The position numbers and the translations under genes are program-made. The notes beneath the pieces are model-generated. The model made no database searches. It was not told the origin of the DNA and saw only the letters and a list, made by a program, of their open reading frames with translations. Of a stretch of 64,000 nt of DNA, positions 35,919-45,486 are shown in pieces (positions within the stretch are counted from its first letter, which is position 1; each line of letters starts with the position of its first letter). Source of the stretch: Anaerostipes sp. 992a (GTDB lineage Bacteria > Bacillota > Clostridia > Lachnospirales > Lachnospiraceae); NCBI RefSeq assembly GCF_001940245.1, contig NZ_MJIG01000004.1, forward strand, positions 1 to 64,000, in the 5' to 3' direction.

Positions 35919-36344
35919 ATGAAAGTTTCCACTAGAGGTCGTTATGCACTGCGATTAATGTTAGAGTTAGCTCTTCACTATGGAGAAGGGGATAATCTTA
36001 CATTAAAATCCATTGCAACAAGTCAGAAAATTTCCATTAAATATTTAGAGCAGATTATTACTCCAATCAGCCGGGCAGGATATGTAAAAAGTGTACGGGG
36101 TGCACAGGGAGGATATCGGTTAGCTGGTCCACCAGAGGATTATACGGTGGGTATGATTCTGCGTCTTACAGAAGGGAGTCTATCTCCAGTTGCCTGTGTG
36201 GATGAAGCCAATGGAGGATGTGATCGAATCGATGATTGTATCACCTTTGAAATTTGGGAAGAAATGAGGGATGCCATCAATCAGGTCGTAGATAATATTA
36301 CATTAAAAGATCTTGTAGATAAATATTATCAGAAAAAGCATTAA
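35919..36344 (+). CDS. Rrf2/IscR-family transcriptional regulator
   Basis: 141-residue winged-helix regulator starting MKVSTRGRYALRLMLELA; recognition helix ISIKYLEQIITPISRAGYV and wing RGAQGGYRLA. Three cysteines (about 93, 101, 107: C-x7-C-x5-C, in VACVDEANGGC and DDC) are placed like the Fe-S ligands of IscR, so it may sense iron-sulfur status or oxidants. Usually iscS and iscU follow in Clostridia; here the next gene is fbp on the other strand, so it is an orphan. AAAGGAATGGG precedes the start. Confidence 0.9.
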   Translation: MKVSTRGRYALRLMLELALHYGEGDNLTLKSIATSQKISIKYLEQIITPISRAGYVKSVRGAQGGYRLAGPPEDYTVGMILRLTEGSLSPVACVDEANGGCDRIDDCITFEIWEEMRDAINQVVDNITLKDLVDKYYQKKH

Positions 36345-36351
36345 TAAAAGA

Positions 36352-36385
36352 AAAGCCATCGGATTTGAGATTGTCCGATGGCTTT
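36352..36385. terminator. Bidirectional terminator between Rrf2 gene and fbp
   Basis: AAAGCCATCGGA (36352-36363), 10-base loop, TCCGATGGCTTT (36374-36385): perfect 12-bp stem with A and T tracts. Confidence 0.9.
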
Positions 36386-36402
36386 CTGAATTTATGAAAA
36401 GC

Positions 36403-38370
36403 CTAGGAATGATATTCTTCTTCCAGCATACCAGAGCGATATGCGGATATGAGCAATTCCAAATCTTCGATTTTTGCCTTCATTTCCAATCCTTTATCTG
36501 TGTTGGAAATTTTCTTGCGGTTTAATTTATAATCTGTTACCACAATTTCAGAATGAATATCGGTTTCGTGCTCTACAGCATATTCTTTTGATACAAATTC
36601 TTCGTGCGCAATCAGCTTAATCTCATTGGAGTTAAATACCAACGTATATCCGGCAATTCCAGTGGTACTGTGATAGGCTTTAGAAAAACCGCCATCGATG
36701 ATCAAGGCCCTTCCACCACATTTTATTGGTGATTCATTCTTCTTCACTGGCATATGTCCATTAATAATCTTTGCCTCTGGAGAGTGCAATCCGAAATCGT
36801 TCAAAATTCTTGTAACTACTTCGTCCTCTTCAATTAATTTGTAATAATAATCTTTCTTTTCCTCGTGCAGAGCGTGATCACTGAGAAAGTAACGTTCAAA
36901 GGTAGCCATCTTTTCTTTACCATATACAGGAGAATTTTCGTTGGACCAGATATACCAGAGGATGTCTCTTCCATACGTGTAATCCGTATCCTCTTTTTGT
37001 CGGTAAAACCCTTTTCTTGCATAGTATTCCAACACATCATAGAGGTTTCGTCCAGAGTACTTGATTCCGTTTAATTCTACTTCACGTAAAGTACCATCTT
37101 CGTTCAATGGAACACATCCATGGAATAAAAGGTTATTGTTATATGTTAGATACAGACCACCTTTAGATAAAAGGAATCGAATGTGTTTTTGAAGCTTGTC
37201 ACAATTTCGGAAGCTATATTCAAGACGCTCCATTAGCTGCGCTTCCTGTTCAGTTAGTTTGTATGGGTCCTTCGGATCGATGGTCGGAAAATTTTTATCC
37301 AATAATTCATACGTTTTACCTTGAATTTCGATAGTCCCATTCTCATAATTGATTTTGTCTAGTAATAGTCGATCATTCATTTTAAAATCGGGACGGCGCA
37401 GGATTAGTTGACCTTCCAATTTAAATTGAATAATAGTAATGGCTTTATGCATCTTCATATTCAGTTCTAACTCATTGGTATCGATGTCACCATTTTTCGT
37501 ATCAATGGTAAAGCAGGTACAAGGATCATCCTTGTAAACATCAATGGCAAAATGGAGCAATGGAATCAGATTAATACCGTAGCCTTCCTCTATACAGCGA
37601 AGATTGTTATATCGTGCAGAAAGACGAATGACATTGGCGATGCAGGCAGGATGACCGGATGCAGCACCCATCCATACCACATCATGGTTTCCCCATTGAA
37701 AATCAACGGAGTGATATTTCATCAGTTCATCCATAATAATATGTGCTCCAGTACCACGATCAAAAATATCTCCGATGACATGTAAACGCTCAATACACAG
37801 GCGTTGAATGAGATAGGCCATAGAAATAATAAAATTATCTGCCTGTTCCAATTCAATAATGCTATCGACCAATTCTGTATAATAAGCTTTCTTATCTTCC
37901 ACGCGGTTATTTTCACTTAATAGTTCTTCTAATGTATGACGATAAGAACTTGGAAGAGAGTCTCGTAGCTTGGAACGGCTATATTTGGTTAATGATTGTT
38001 TGCAGACTTCAATCATACGGTAAAGCATGATCTTATACCAATCATCCAGATCTGTCTGATCGTCGTACTGGGTTTTGATTTTCTTAAGTTTATCTTCAGG
38101 ATAATAAATTAGGGCTGCCAGGCTTTTTTTGTCTGTGGCTGTTAAGGTATTCCCATAAACATCCTGAATCTTTCCCTTTACTGCTCCTGAACCGGTTCGA
38201 AGGGTATGTAGGAACAGCTCATGTTCCCCATGTAGATCAGATACAAAATGCTCTGTTCCTTTGGGCAGATGCAACAGAGCACGCAGATTGATTACTTCTG
38301 TAGATGCTTTTGCAATATTGGGATACTGTTTAGCAAGACTTTTTAGATACTTCATTTTTAACGGTTTCAT
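36403..38370 (-). CDS. fbp: Fructose-1,6-bisphosphatase class III
   Basis: 655 residues, the size of the Firmicute class III enzyme (B. subtilis Fbp about 670). Gluconeogenic hydrolysis of fructose 1,6-bisphosphate. The calcineurin-type metal motifs are intact: FVSDLHGEHE, VIGDIFDRGTG, WGNHDVVWMG and NGHMPVKK. AAGGAG precedes the ATG and lies in the last codons of the upstream coiled-coil gene, so both are on one transcript. Ends at a bidirectional terminator. Confidence 0.95.
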   Translation of the reverse strand: MKPLKMKYLKSLAKQYPNIAKASTEVINLRALLHLPKGTEHFVSDLHGEHELFLHTLRTGSGAVKGKIQDVYGNTLTATDKKSLAALIYYPEDKLKKIKTQYDDQTDLDDWYKIMLYRMIEVCKQSLTKYSRSKLRDSLPSSYRHTLEELLSENNRVEDKKAYYTELVDSIIELEQADNFIISMAYLIQRLCIERLHVIGDIFDRGTGAHIIMDELMKYHSVDFQWGNHDVVWMGAASGHPACIANVIRLSARYNNLRCIEEGYGINLIPLLHFAIDVYKDDPCTCFTIDTKNGDIDTNELELNMKMHKAITIIQFKLEGQLILRRPDFKMNDRLLLDKINYENGTIEIQGKTYELLDKNFPTIDPKDPYKLTEQEAQLMERLEYSFRNCDKLQKHIRFLLSKGGLYLTYNNNLLFHGCVPLNEDGTLREVELNGIKYSGRNLYDVLEYYARKGFYRQKEDTDYTYGRDILWYIWSNENSPVYGKEKMATFERYFLSDHALHEEKKDYYYKLIEEDEVVTRILNDFGLHSPEAKIINGHMPVKKNESPIKCGGRALIIDGGFSKAYHSTTGIAGYTLVFNSNEIKLIAHEEFVSKEYAVEHETDIHSEIVVTDYKLNRKKISNTDKGLEMKAKIEDLELLISAYRSGMLEEEYHS

Positions 38371-38373
38371 AAA

Positions 38374-39243
38374 TTACTCCTTTTTACTAGAAAATTTGTC
38401 GATACGTTCTAATGCGGTTACATATTTCATCTGGTATAATTCTAATTTTCTATCATATTCCATTTTCTCCTGTTTCCAAGATAATTGCAAGTCTTTTTGT
38501 TGCTCTAATAAAGCCTTTTCTAAATCAAAGGAATATTTTTCTTTTTCCAGCTCTAATTGACGATTCATTTTTTCTATTTCCTGTTCGTGAATCTGTTGCT
38601 GCAGATTGATCTGATTGGATAATGAGGTTTTTTCCTGATTGATCTGTGCCAGTTGACTTTCCAGTTCGCGAATCTTCTTATCCTGCGTATGAGTTTCATC
38701 TAACTGGGTCTGCAGTTCCTTCTTCTGATGATTTAGTAAGGCAATCATATCATTCTTGTCCTGTACAGTCTGAGTTAATTGGGAGATGATGGACTGAAAA
38801 TTTTCCTTCTCATGTTGAAAAAGATCTTTTGTCTGATCCAAATGAAGTTGTATGGTTTGGCAGCTTTCTTCTTTTTCTTCCAGTTTCTCTGCCAACTGAT
38901 TGCGCTCTTTTTGCAAATATATGATCTGTCGATCTTTGGTATCCAACGTGGTTTGGATTCCAGCCTTTACACGTTCTTCTGCATCTTCATTCATTTGCAG
39001 GGATTGGATAAACATCTTCAGCAGCGTATTGATATGCATCTGGAAGTTTTCGATTTCCATCTTGCGTTCTCCCAAAATAGTTTTTCCCTGTTCTAATTCA
39101 TATAAGTGTATTAATGTAGAAAAGCACTGACCTTGATTTTCAAAATTTTCCTGTGCGATCTGTCTGAATTTCTCGTAAGATTCGTCGCTGGTACGTATGG
39201 TCCGGCCTTTTAATGATTCTTTATTTGATTCACCCATGCCCAT
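38374..39243 (-). CDS. Ribbon-helix-helix N-terminus plus long coiled coil, unknown function
   Basis: 289 residues, not assigned to a named family. Residues 12-52 (GRTIRTSDESYEKFRQIAQE, then NFENQGQCFSTLIHLYE) fit a ribbon-helix-helix DNA-binding fold: a TIR strand followed by two helices. From about residue 60 to 285 the protein is an almost unbroken Glu/Gln/Lys coiled coil. No membrane helix. It is co-transcribed with fbp (3-base gap). A strong palindrome overlaps the -35 of its promoter, so it is probably an autoregulator or a DNA-organising protein. Start after AGGAGGAATGGGC. Confidence 0.7.
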   Translation of the reverse strand: MGMGESNKESLKGRTIRTSDESYEKFRQIAQENFENQGQCFSTLIHLYELEQGKTILGERKMEIENFQMHINTLLKMFIQSLQMNEDAEERVKAGIQTTLDTKDRQIIYLQKERNQLAEKLEEKEESCQTIQLHLDQTKDLFQHEKENFQSIISQLTQTVQDKNDMIALLNHQKKELQTQLDETHTQDKKIRELESQLAQINQEKTSLSNQINLQQQIHEQEIEKMNRQLELEKEKYSFDLEKALLEQQKDLQLSWKQEKMEYDRKLELYQMKYVTALERIDKFSSKKE

Positions 39244-39261
39244 TCCTCCTTTTATAAGAAA

Positions 39262-39330
39262 ATTATATCAAAAATTTTCGTAGATTACAACGTATTACGT
39301 AATGTATTACGTTGTAATCTAATGTAATAC
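39262..39330 (-). promoter_or_regulatory. Promoter and operator cluster of the RHH/coiled-coil gene
   Basis: Minus strand -35 TTGTAA (39290-39285), 17-base spacer, -10 TATAAT (39267-39262). Perfect 12-base arms AGATTACAACGT (39282-39293) and ACGTTGTAATCT (39309-39320) enclose a 15-base centre with the smaller palindrome ATTACGTAAT; another GTAATAC follows at 39324-39330. The motif ATTAC/GTAAT recurs about five times, as expected for cooperative RHH binding. Confidence 0.7.
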
Positions 39331-39373
39331 AAGCGGAAAATAAACATGAATTTAATTATGTAATAACAAGAAA

Positions 39374-39420
39374 AAGAGAGGAGTCTCATAAAAAATCATC
39401 TTTTATGAGACTCCTCTCTT
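39374..39420 (-). terminator. Terminator of the rimP-ribF operon
   Basis: AAGAGAGGAGTCTCATAAAA (39374-39393) pairs perfectly with 39401-39420 (20 bp); on the minus strand a T-rich run follows. Eight bases after the ribF stop. Confidence 0.93.
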
Positions 39421-39427
39421 TCATAGA

Positions 39428-40372
39428 TTATTTGGAATGATATCCATAATGAACACTGACATATTGCCGGCCATAGGCGGCATCCGCTTTCATCTGTCTG
39501 GATAGTTCTTCTAGTCCTGAAAATTTCATCTCTGGACGCTTGTAATGAAGGAATTGTACTTCGATTACTTCTCCATAAATATTTTGGTCAAAATCAAATA
39601 TAAAGGTTTCTACTCCTGTGATTTCATAATCCTCTACGGTTGGTTTTGTACCAATATTCGTAATTCCATAGTATTCATTATTCTTATAAATAATTCTGGT
39701 CACATAAACACCTTTTGGAGGAAGTAGTTTATGTGGATCTGGAAACTGATTAGCCGTAGGCAGGCCGATCAAAGAACGCCCTATGGCATTTCCATGCACT
39801 ACTTTAGAAATAATACTGTAGGGCTCATTTAAAAAATCATTGGCTGCTTCCAAATTTCCTTCCTGAAGATACTTCCTGATCAAAGTGCTGCCAGCCTTTT
39901 CGCCATGAACAGTGCATTTAGGCACGACAACCAGTTTGTATCCATATTTTTCAGACAGCTGTGTTAATACTTCGACATTTCCCTGGCGTTTATAGCCAAA
40001 TCCAAAATCGAATCCGACTACGATTACTTTCACATCTAGTTTTTCTACTAAGATATTCCTTACAAAATCTTCTGGACTTAACTGAGAAAATTCTTTTGTG
40101 AACGGATGCTCGATCAGTACATCCAAAGAAGTTTTCTGAAGTTTATAACAGCGTTCACTTTTGGTATAGATTGTTCGTTCACGTTTACCTTTAATGACCA
40201 GTTTTGGAGGTCTGTCAAAGGTAAACATAACGCTTGTATAGCCATTTTTCTTTTTATAATGGTCTAATTCATCTAAAAGCAGCTGATGTCCTTTATGAAG
40301 TCCTTCAAATTTTCCAAGTGCTACAACTGTATTCTTGTAATGAAAATCGGTTGTATTTTTAATGTATTCCAT
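39428..40372 (-). CDS. ribF: Bifunctional riboflavin kinase / FAD synthetase
   Basis: 314 residues. N-terminal nucleotidyltransferase (about 1-185) with ALGKFEGLHKGHQ and the VVGFDFGFGYKRQG loop makes FAD; C-terminal riboflavin kinase barrel (about 190-310) with GNAIGRSLIGLPTANQ and ETFIFDFDQNIYGE makes FMN. Last gene of the translation operon, 12 bases after truB, as in B. subtilis. AGGAG before the ATG. No FMN riboswitch directly upstream. Confidence 0.95.
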   Translation of the reverse strand: MEYIKNTTDFHYKNTVVALGKFEGLHKGHQLLLDELDHYKKKNGYTSVMFTFDRPPKLVIKGKRERTIYTKSERCYKLQKTSLDVLIEHPFTKEFSQLSPEDFVRNILVEKLDVKVIVVGFDFGFGYKRQGNVEVLTQLSEKYGYKLVVVPKCTVHGEKAGSTLIRKYLQEGNLEAANDFLNEPYSIISKVVHGNAIGRSLIGLPTANQFPDPHKLLPPKGVYVTRIIYKNNEYYGITNIGTKPTVEDYEITGVETFIFDFDQNIYGEVIEVQFLHYKRPEMKFSGLEELSRQMKADAAYGRQYVSVHYGYHSK

Positions 40373-40384
40373 TGTTTTTGACTC

Positions 40385-41275
40385 CTAATGAAAAGTTTCC
40401 ATATCAAAAAACAGTTTTATTGGCTTTAATCGTCCTTTCTGATGAGAATAAATACCAATAAAATGTTCCTTATCATCGTAAACTCTTACTTTTTCTCCTG
40501 AAATTTTTGTTTCTACTCGAATTGGATTTCCATTATAGAGCAGCTTATTCATACTAGAAGGAATCACAACTGCGGGATAATGGAGGAACATATGATCAAT
40601 GGAAATCATGATCATGTTCACATCGCCATTTTTTTTGATATGTTCAATTTCATCCAATCGATAAGAGGTCGCATGTTTAAATCCGCATGCCTCTGTACGG
40701 ATCAATGCTTTCATACATCCACCACAGGAAAGTTTTGCTCCGATGTCACGACATAGACTGCGGATATAGGTTCCTTTGCTACAACGCACGGTCATCACCA
40801 CTTCTGGAAGATTCATAGAAAGTATCTGAATCTCATGGATGGTAATTGGACGAGGTTCCCGGTGAATTTCCTTTCCTTGTCTTGCTAGTTCATATAATTT
40901 TTTTCCGTTTACTTTTAAAGCGGAATACATCGGCGGAACCTGCATGATCTCACCTTGGAAAGAAAGAATCGCTTCGGTTACTTCTGCTTCCGTGCAGGAT
41001 ACGGGTGATTGTTTCAGAATTGTTCCGGTCATATCCTCTGTATCCGTTTCCGTTCCCAACAACATGGTTACCTGATATGTTTTATCAGTATTTTCGATCA
41101 TATCGCACAATTTTGTTCCTTTTCCAAGACAAATTGGAAGGACACCCTCTGCTTCGGGATCTAAAGTTCCAGTATGACCAATTTTCTTCTGACCAAGAAT
41201 CCCACGCAATTTTGCAACTACATCGTGGGAGGTATATCCTTTTTCTTTGTATACATTTATAATTCCGTTTAACAA
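40385..41275 (-). CDS. truB: tRNA pseudouridine(55) synthase TruB
   Basis: 296 residues. Isomerises U55 in the T loop of tRNAs. Catalytic Asp in GHTGTLDPEAEGVLPICLG (about 34-52), the KTYQVTMLLGTETDTEDM strand and the RCSKGTYIRSLCRDIG segment are all present; C-terminal PUA-like part about 240-296. Overlaps the end of nrnA by 7 bases, so translation is coupled. Confidence 0.95.
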   Translation of the reverse strand: MLNGIINVYKEKGYTSHDVVAKLRGILGQKKIGHTGTLDPEAEGVLPICLGKGTKLCDMIENTDKTYQVTMLLGTETDTEDMTGTILKQSPVSCTEAEVTEAILSFQGEIMQVPPMYSALKVNGKKLYELARQGKEIHREPRPITIHEIQILSMNLPEVVMTVRCSKGTYIRSLCRDIGAKLSCGGCMKALIRTEACGFKHATSYRLDEIEHIKKNGDVNMIMISIDHMFLHYPAVVIPSSMNKLLYNGNPIRVETKISGEKVRVYDDKEHFIGIYSHQKGRLKPIKLFFDMETFH

Positions 41276-42234
41276 TCTGATTCCACCTTTAGCTGTTTTT
41301 CAATATATGGCAGCAGATTATTGATAATGTCTCTGGAAGTACCATTCATAGTACAGCCAGCTGCCTTGATATGCCCACCACCGCCAAATATTGCAGCAAT
41401 CTTACTCACATCTACATAATCATTGGATCGCATACTGATCTTAAATTCACATGGCTGTAACTCGTATCCAAAGATTGCAACCTCGACTCCTTCCGTAATG
41501 CGGAGCTGATCAATAATTCCACCCATATCTGCACTGGTCACTCCATAAAGATCCTGCCATTTTTTTGTAACGAAAGAATAGATCACTTTTTCATCTAAGA
41601 TTAATGCACTTTCTAAAAGGGCATATCCTAAAATCTGGTTTTGCGCATAAGTCTTTCGATAAAATGTATCATCGATAATATGAGAAGTATTGACTCCTTT
41701 TTCAATCAGTTCACCAGCAATACACATGGTCTCTTTCGTTGTATTACTGTGCTTGAATACACCAGTATCATGTACGATTCCGGTATAAAGACATTCTGCA
41801 CAGGCCAAAGTAATCAGTTCATCCTCCATCAGTAGATATAAAAGCTGGCAGGTTGCACTGGCTCCAGGATCAACGATGTCATTATCACAAAAGCCATGAT
41901 TGCTGATGTGATGATCAATACAGATGGTTTCTCCTGCATTCTCATATAAAGGGAGAAAAGGCTGAATTCTACTGGCTTCACTACAATCTAAGATAATACA
42001 AAGATCATATTTGATTTCTTCCTCAAGCTGATTTTTTACATAGGAGCAGCCATTTAAAAAATGAAACTCCTTCTGTATAGGCTCCAAATAGACGTCCACG
42101 CTTTTGTCTGGATAATTGTCCTGTATGTAATTGTAAACACCAAGACAGGCTCCAACACAGTCGCCGTCAGGACGAATGTGTCCTGTGACGGCAATGTGTT
42201 TTGCCTGTTCCACTGCTCTGATAAAAGCATTCAT
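41269..42234 (-). CDS. nrnA: DHH-family oligoribonuclease / pAp phosphatase NrnA-like
   Basis: 321 residues. Degrades nanoRNA and 3'-phosphoadenosine 5'-phosphate (and in relatives cyclic dinucleotide products). DHH domain: VTGHIRPDGDCVGAC, ILDCSEASR and CIDHHISNHGF; DHHA1 domain with IFGGGGHIKAAGC at the C-terminus. Located between rbfA and truB, its common position in Firmicutes. Confidence 0.92.
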   Translation of the reverse strand: MNAFIRAVEQAKHIAVTGHIRPDGDCVGACLGVYNYIQDNYPDKSVDVYLEPIQKEFHFLNGCSYVKNQLEEEIKYDLCIILDCSEASRIQPFLPLYENAGETICIDHHISNHGFCDNDIVDPGASATCQLLYLLMEDELITLACAECLYTGIVHDTGVFKHSNTTKETMCIAGELIEKGVNTSHIIDDTFYRKTYAQNQILGYALLESALILDEKVIYSFVTKKWQDLYGVTSADMGGIIDQLRITEGVEVAIFGYELQPCEFKISMRSNDYVDVSKIAAIFGGGGHIKAAGCTMNGTSRDIINNLLPYIEKQLKVESDC

Positions 42235-42248
42235 ATTAGCAAAACTCC

Positions 42249-42602
42249 TTACTCCTGATTTAATTCATCAATTCTTCTTGACATAGATACTCCATATTCT
42301 ATGGATTGATCTAAGATGAATATGATTTCTGGCGTATTTCGAAGATTGATAGAATGCGCCAATTCTCTTCGGATAAATCCTGCAGAGCTTTTTAATCCGG
42401 CAATTGTATTCTCCTGAGCTTCTTTATTCCCAAGAACACTAATATAGGCTTTGCACTGTTTTAAATCTGGAGCTACTTCTACAGTAACAACAGAGGTCAT
42501 AGGTGCAATTCTTGGATCTTTCACTTCTCGACTGATGATCCTACTCAGTTCGCGCTGTACTTCGCCGTTAATTCTTGTGTTTTTAATACTGTTCTTTCTC
42601 AT
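42249..42602 (-). CDS. rbfA: 30S ribosome-binding factor RbfA
   Basis: 117 residues. Single KH-type domain that binds immature 30S subunits near the 16S 5' helix. Signature RISREVKDPRI and MTSVVTVEVAPDLKQCKAYISVLG, then LRNTPEIIFILDQSIEYG. 32 bases after infB, with GGAGG upstream of the ATG. Confidence 0.95.
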   Translation of the reverse strand: MRKNSIKNTRINGEVQRELSRIISREVKDPRIAPMTSVVTVEVAPDLKQCKAYISVLGNKEAQENTIAGLKSSAGFIRRELAHSINLRNTPEIIFILDQSIEYGVSMSRRIDELNQE

Positions 42603-42634
42603 AAATACCTCCTTGAGAGAGGGAATCCTAATTG

Positions 42635-44893
42635 CTATCTTGGAACTTCTTCCATGATAAAGGATTCAATCTGGTCTCCCTCTTTGATATCATTATATTT
42701 TTCAAATACAAGACCACATTCATATCCTGCTCTAACTTCCTTTACATCATCGTTGAAACGTTTTAAGGATGCCAGTTCTCCTTCAAAAATAACGATTCCA
42801 TCACGAACAATACGTGCTTTTGAATTCCTGAAAATAGAGCCGTCCAGTACGTAGGTACCAGCGATGGTTCCAACACCAGATGCACGGAAGGTCTGACGGA
42901 CTTCTCCATGTCCGGTTACTTTTTCTTCAAATACAGGATCCAGCATTCCTTTCATAGCAGCTTCGATATCTTCGATAGCATTATAAATAACGCGGTAAAG
43001 ACGTAAATCCACGTTTTCTCGTTCTGCTACTGTCTTAGCAGTATTATCTGGACGAACGTTAAATCCGATAATAATGGCGTTAGAAGCGGAAGCTAACATA
43101 ACGTCAGACTCATTGATTGCACCAACACCACCATGGATAACTTTTACGGTTACTTCTTCGTTGGATAATTTTACAAGACTTTGTTTGACTGCTTCTACAG
43201 AACCCTGTACATCTGCTTTTACAACTAAGTTTAATTCTTTTACACTTCCAGCCTGAATCTGATTAAACAGATCATCTAAAGATAATTGTGATTTTGTATT
43301 TTCTAATAATTTTTCACGGTTATATGCAACAAATGCTTCGGCAGTCGTTCTTGCTTCTTTTTCATTGTCCATTGCCATACAGATTTCACCGGCAAATGGA
43401 ACGTCATTTAAACCAAGGATTTCAACTGGTGTAGATGGACCTGCAGTTTTTACTCTGCGTCCCTTATCGTCAACCATGGCACGAACGTGTCCATAGGTAT
43501 TACCGATGGCAATACTGTCTCCTACGTGAAGAGTACCCTTCTGAACAAGCACTGTGGCAACTGGCCCACGCCCTTTATCGAGTTCTGCTTCAATTACGAT
43601 ACCTCTTGCCTTACGATTTGGATTTGCCTTTAATTCCAATACTTCTGCTGTTAAAAGAATCATTTCCAAAAGGTCATCGATACCTTCTTTTGTATGAGCG
43701 GAAACTGGAACAAAGATGGTGCTTCCACCCCAGTCTTCTGGAATTAATTCATATTCCGTTAATTCCTGTTTTACTCGTTCTACATTGGCGCTTTCTTTGT
43801 CAATCTTGTTGACAGCTACGATAATTTCAACACCTGCAGCTTTTGCATGGTTGATGGCTTCTACTGTCTGAGGCATTACACCGTCATCGGCAGCAACAAC
43901 TAAAATTGCAATATCTGTTGACTGTGCACCTCTCATTCGCATGGAAGTAAAAGCTTCGTGACCAGGTGTATCTAAGAAAGTAATCTTCTGTCCTGCATTT
44001 TCCACAACAGAAGCACCAATATGCTGTGTGATTCCACCTGCTTCACCGCTGGTTACGCTAGTGGAACGGATGGCATCCAGAAGAGAGGTTTTTCCATGGT
44101 CTACGTGTCCCATAACACATACAACTGGAGGGCGTTCTTCTAAAGTTTCCTCTGGATCTTCTTCATCTTTGATCAGCTCTTCAATAACATCAACCTGTTC
44201 TTCTTTTTCTACGATAACATCATATTCCATTGCAATTTCTTCTGCACGCTCAAAGTCCAGTTCGGTATTCAGATTGACAAGACCACCGCCACTTAATAAC
44301 AGTTTCTTGATGATATCATTGGCAGGAACTTTGATTGCCTCAGCAAGTTCTTTTAAAGTTAAGATTTCTGGAATCTTTGCAAACTCTACTTTTTCTTCTA
44401 CTTTCTTTACTGGCTCTGGCTTGATGAATGCGCCTGGCCCTGTTTTTTTCTTTTTCTTTTGTGATTTATTGTCCATATTGTTATTCTTAAATTTATTTTT
44501 CTTTTTAAACTTATTATTACCTGAATCTTTTTGAACATCCTTACCATTTTGGTTTGGATTGTTTTTATTTTTCTTTTTAAATCCTTTTTTTCCATCACTG
44601 TTGTTTTCACCACTTTTTGGCTGCTGCCCTTTGTTCGGATGCTGAGTGGCATTCCCATTTGCATTGGAACGTTTTCTATTATCCGGACGTCGTTCCGGTT
44701 TTTTATTATTTTTTTGCTGTTCCGATTTCTTTTCTTCTTTTTTCTTTGGTGAAAAATGTTCTTTTACTTTATTTGCATCGCTGTCTGAAATGGAACTCAT
44801 GTGGTTTTTAACTTCTACTCCATGTCCTTTTAACACAGTAATCACATCCTTACTGGTTTTATTTAAATTTTTTGCAAGTTCATATACTCTCAT
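42635..44893 (-). CDS. infB: Translation initiation factor IF-2
   Basis: 752 residues. GTPase that brings initiator tRNA to the ribosome. IF2-N motif [18 protein letters not shown], a low-complexity Lys/Asn/Gln linker (about 50-150), second IF2-N domain, then GTPase: [12 protein letters not shown] (G1), [12 protein letters not shown] (G3), NKID (G4), and C-terminal domains with [16 protein letters not shown]. The start at 44893 (GGAGG 10 bases upstream) gives the canonical N-terminus; an upstream ATG at 44920 overlaps the ylxQ stop (TAATG) and adds nine residues, so both are possible. Confidence 0.95.
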   Translation of the reverse strand: MRVYELAKNLNKTSKDVITVLKGHGVEVKNHMSSISDSDANKVKEHFSPKKKEEKKSEQQKNNKKPERRPDNRKRSNANGNATQHPNKGQQPKSGENNSDGKKGFKKKNKNNPNQNGKDVQKDSGNNKFKKKNKFKNNNMDNKSQKKKKKTGPGAFIKPEPVKKVEEKVEFAKIPEILTLKELAEAIKVPANDIIKKLLLSGGGLVNLNTELDFERAEEIAMEYDVIVEKEEQVDVIEELIKDEEDPEETLEERPPVVCVMGHVDHGKTSLLDAIRSTSVTSGEAGGITQHIGASVVENAGQKITFLDTPGHEAFTSMRMRGAQSTDIAILVVAADDGVMPQTVEAINHAKAAGVEIIVAVNKIDKESANVERVKQELTEYELIPEDWGGSTIFVPVSAHTKEGIDDLLEMILLTAEVLELKANPNRKARGIVIEAELDKGRGPVATVLVQKGTLHVGDSIAIGNTYGHVRAMVDDKGRRVKTAGPSTPVEILGLNDVPFAGEICMAMDNEKEARTTAEAFVAYNREKLLENTKSQLSLDDLFNQIQAGSVKELNLVVKADVQGSVEAVKQSLVKLSNEEVTVKVIHGGVGAINESDVMLASASNAIIIGFNVRPDNTAKTVAERENVDLRLYRVIYNAIEDIEAAMKGMLDPVFEEKVTGHGEVRQTFRASGVGTIAGTYVLDGSIFRNSKARIVRDGIVIFEGELASLKRFNDDVKEVRAGYECGLVFEKYNDIKEGDQIESFIMEEVPR

Positions 44894-44919
44894 CCAGTTT
44901 TCTACCTCCATATTTTCCA

Positions 44920-45225
44920 TTAAATCTCAAGCTTTTTTAGCATGCTCTTGGAAAAACCCGGATCCTCAACAGAGAGTGAGGCTCTGAAGCCTTTTCCAAT
45001 GCATTGGCCAAGCTCATCTTTAGTTCCAAAATATATGAGCGGAACCTGATAATAGTCACACATATTACCAAACATCTTCTTTGTATTATCCGATGCATCT
45101 TCCGCGACAATTACAAAATAGGAATGACCAGATTTTACAGACTTTTCGACACAGAATTCTCCACTGGCGATTTTTCCTGCTTTCATCGCCAGGCTTAATA
45201 GAGAATAAATGCTTTTTTTATTCAA
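44920..45225 (-). CDS. ylxQ: L7Ae-family RNA-binding protein YlxQ
   Basis: 101 residues. Small L7Ae/L30e-fold protein expected to bind kink-turn [20 protein letters not shown] and [16 protein letters not shown] plus [18 protein letters not shown] are family segments. Overlaps ylxR by 8 bases and infB start by a TAATG junction; conserved nusA-ylxR-ylxQ-infB order. Confidence 0.9.
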   Translation of the reverse strand: MNKKSIYSLLSLAMKAGKIASGEFCVEKSVKSGHSYFVIVAEDASDNTKKMFGNMCDYYQVPLIYFGTKDELGQCIGKGFRASLSVEDPGFSKSMLKKLEI

Positions 45226-45481
45226 TATTGTCCAACTCCTCTTTTAGAGAGTCATAAATCTCTGAGGGAATAGCTGCCTTTAAAGAGCGTTCCAGACTTC
45301 TGGATTTGATTGCTTTCTCCAGACACTCTCTGGAATTACAGATATAAGCACCACGGCCATTCTTCTTTCCAGTCGCATCCAGTATAATCTGTCCATCAGA
45401 GGTTTTAATGACTCTGATCATTTCTCGTTTTGACACCATATTATGGCAGCCCACACACTGCCGCATAGGTACTTTTTTCAT
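45218..45481 (-). CDS. ylxR: YlxR/RnpM family protein (DUF448)
   Basis: 87 residues. RQCVGCHNMVSKREMIRVIK and the GRGAYICNSRECLEKAIK segment define the family; in B. subtilis the protein binds RNase P RNA and modulates it. Two CxxC-like pairs. Between nusA and ylxQ with tight spacing. Confidence 0.92.
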   Translation of the reverse strand: MKKVPMRQCVGCHNMVSKREMIRVIKTSDGQIILDATGKKNGRGAYICNSRECLEKAIKSRSLERSLKAAIPSEIYDSLKEELDNIE

Positions 45482-45486
45482 AAGAA

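Noticed and set aside
42654-44987. Long + strand reading frames opposite infB
   Set aside because: They are antisense shadows of infB, with low-complexity Ser/Phe text and no ribosome sites.
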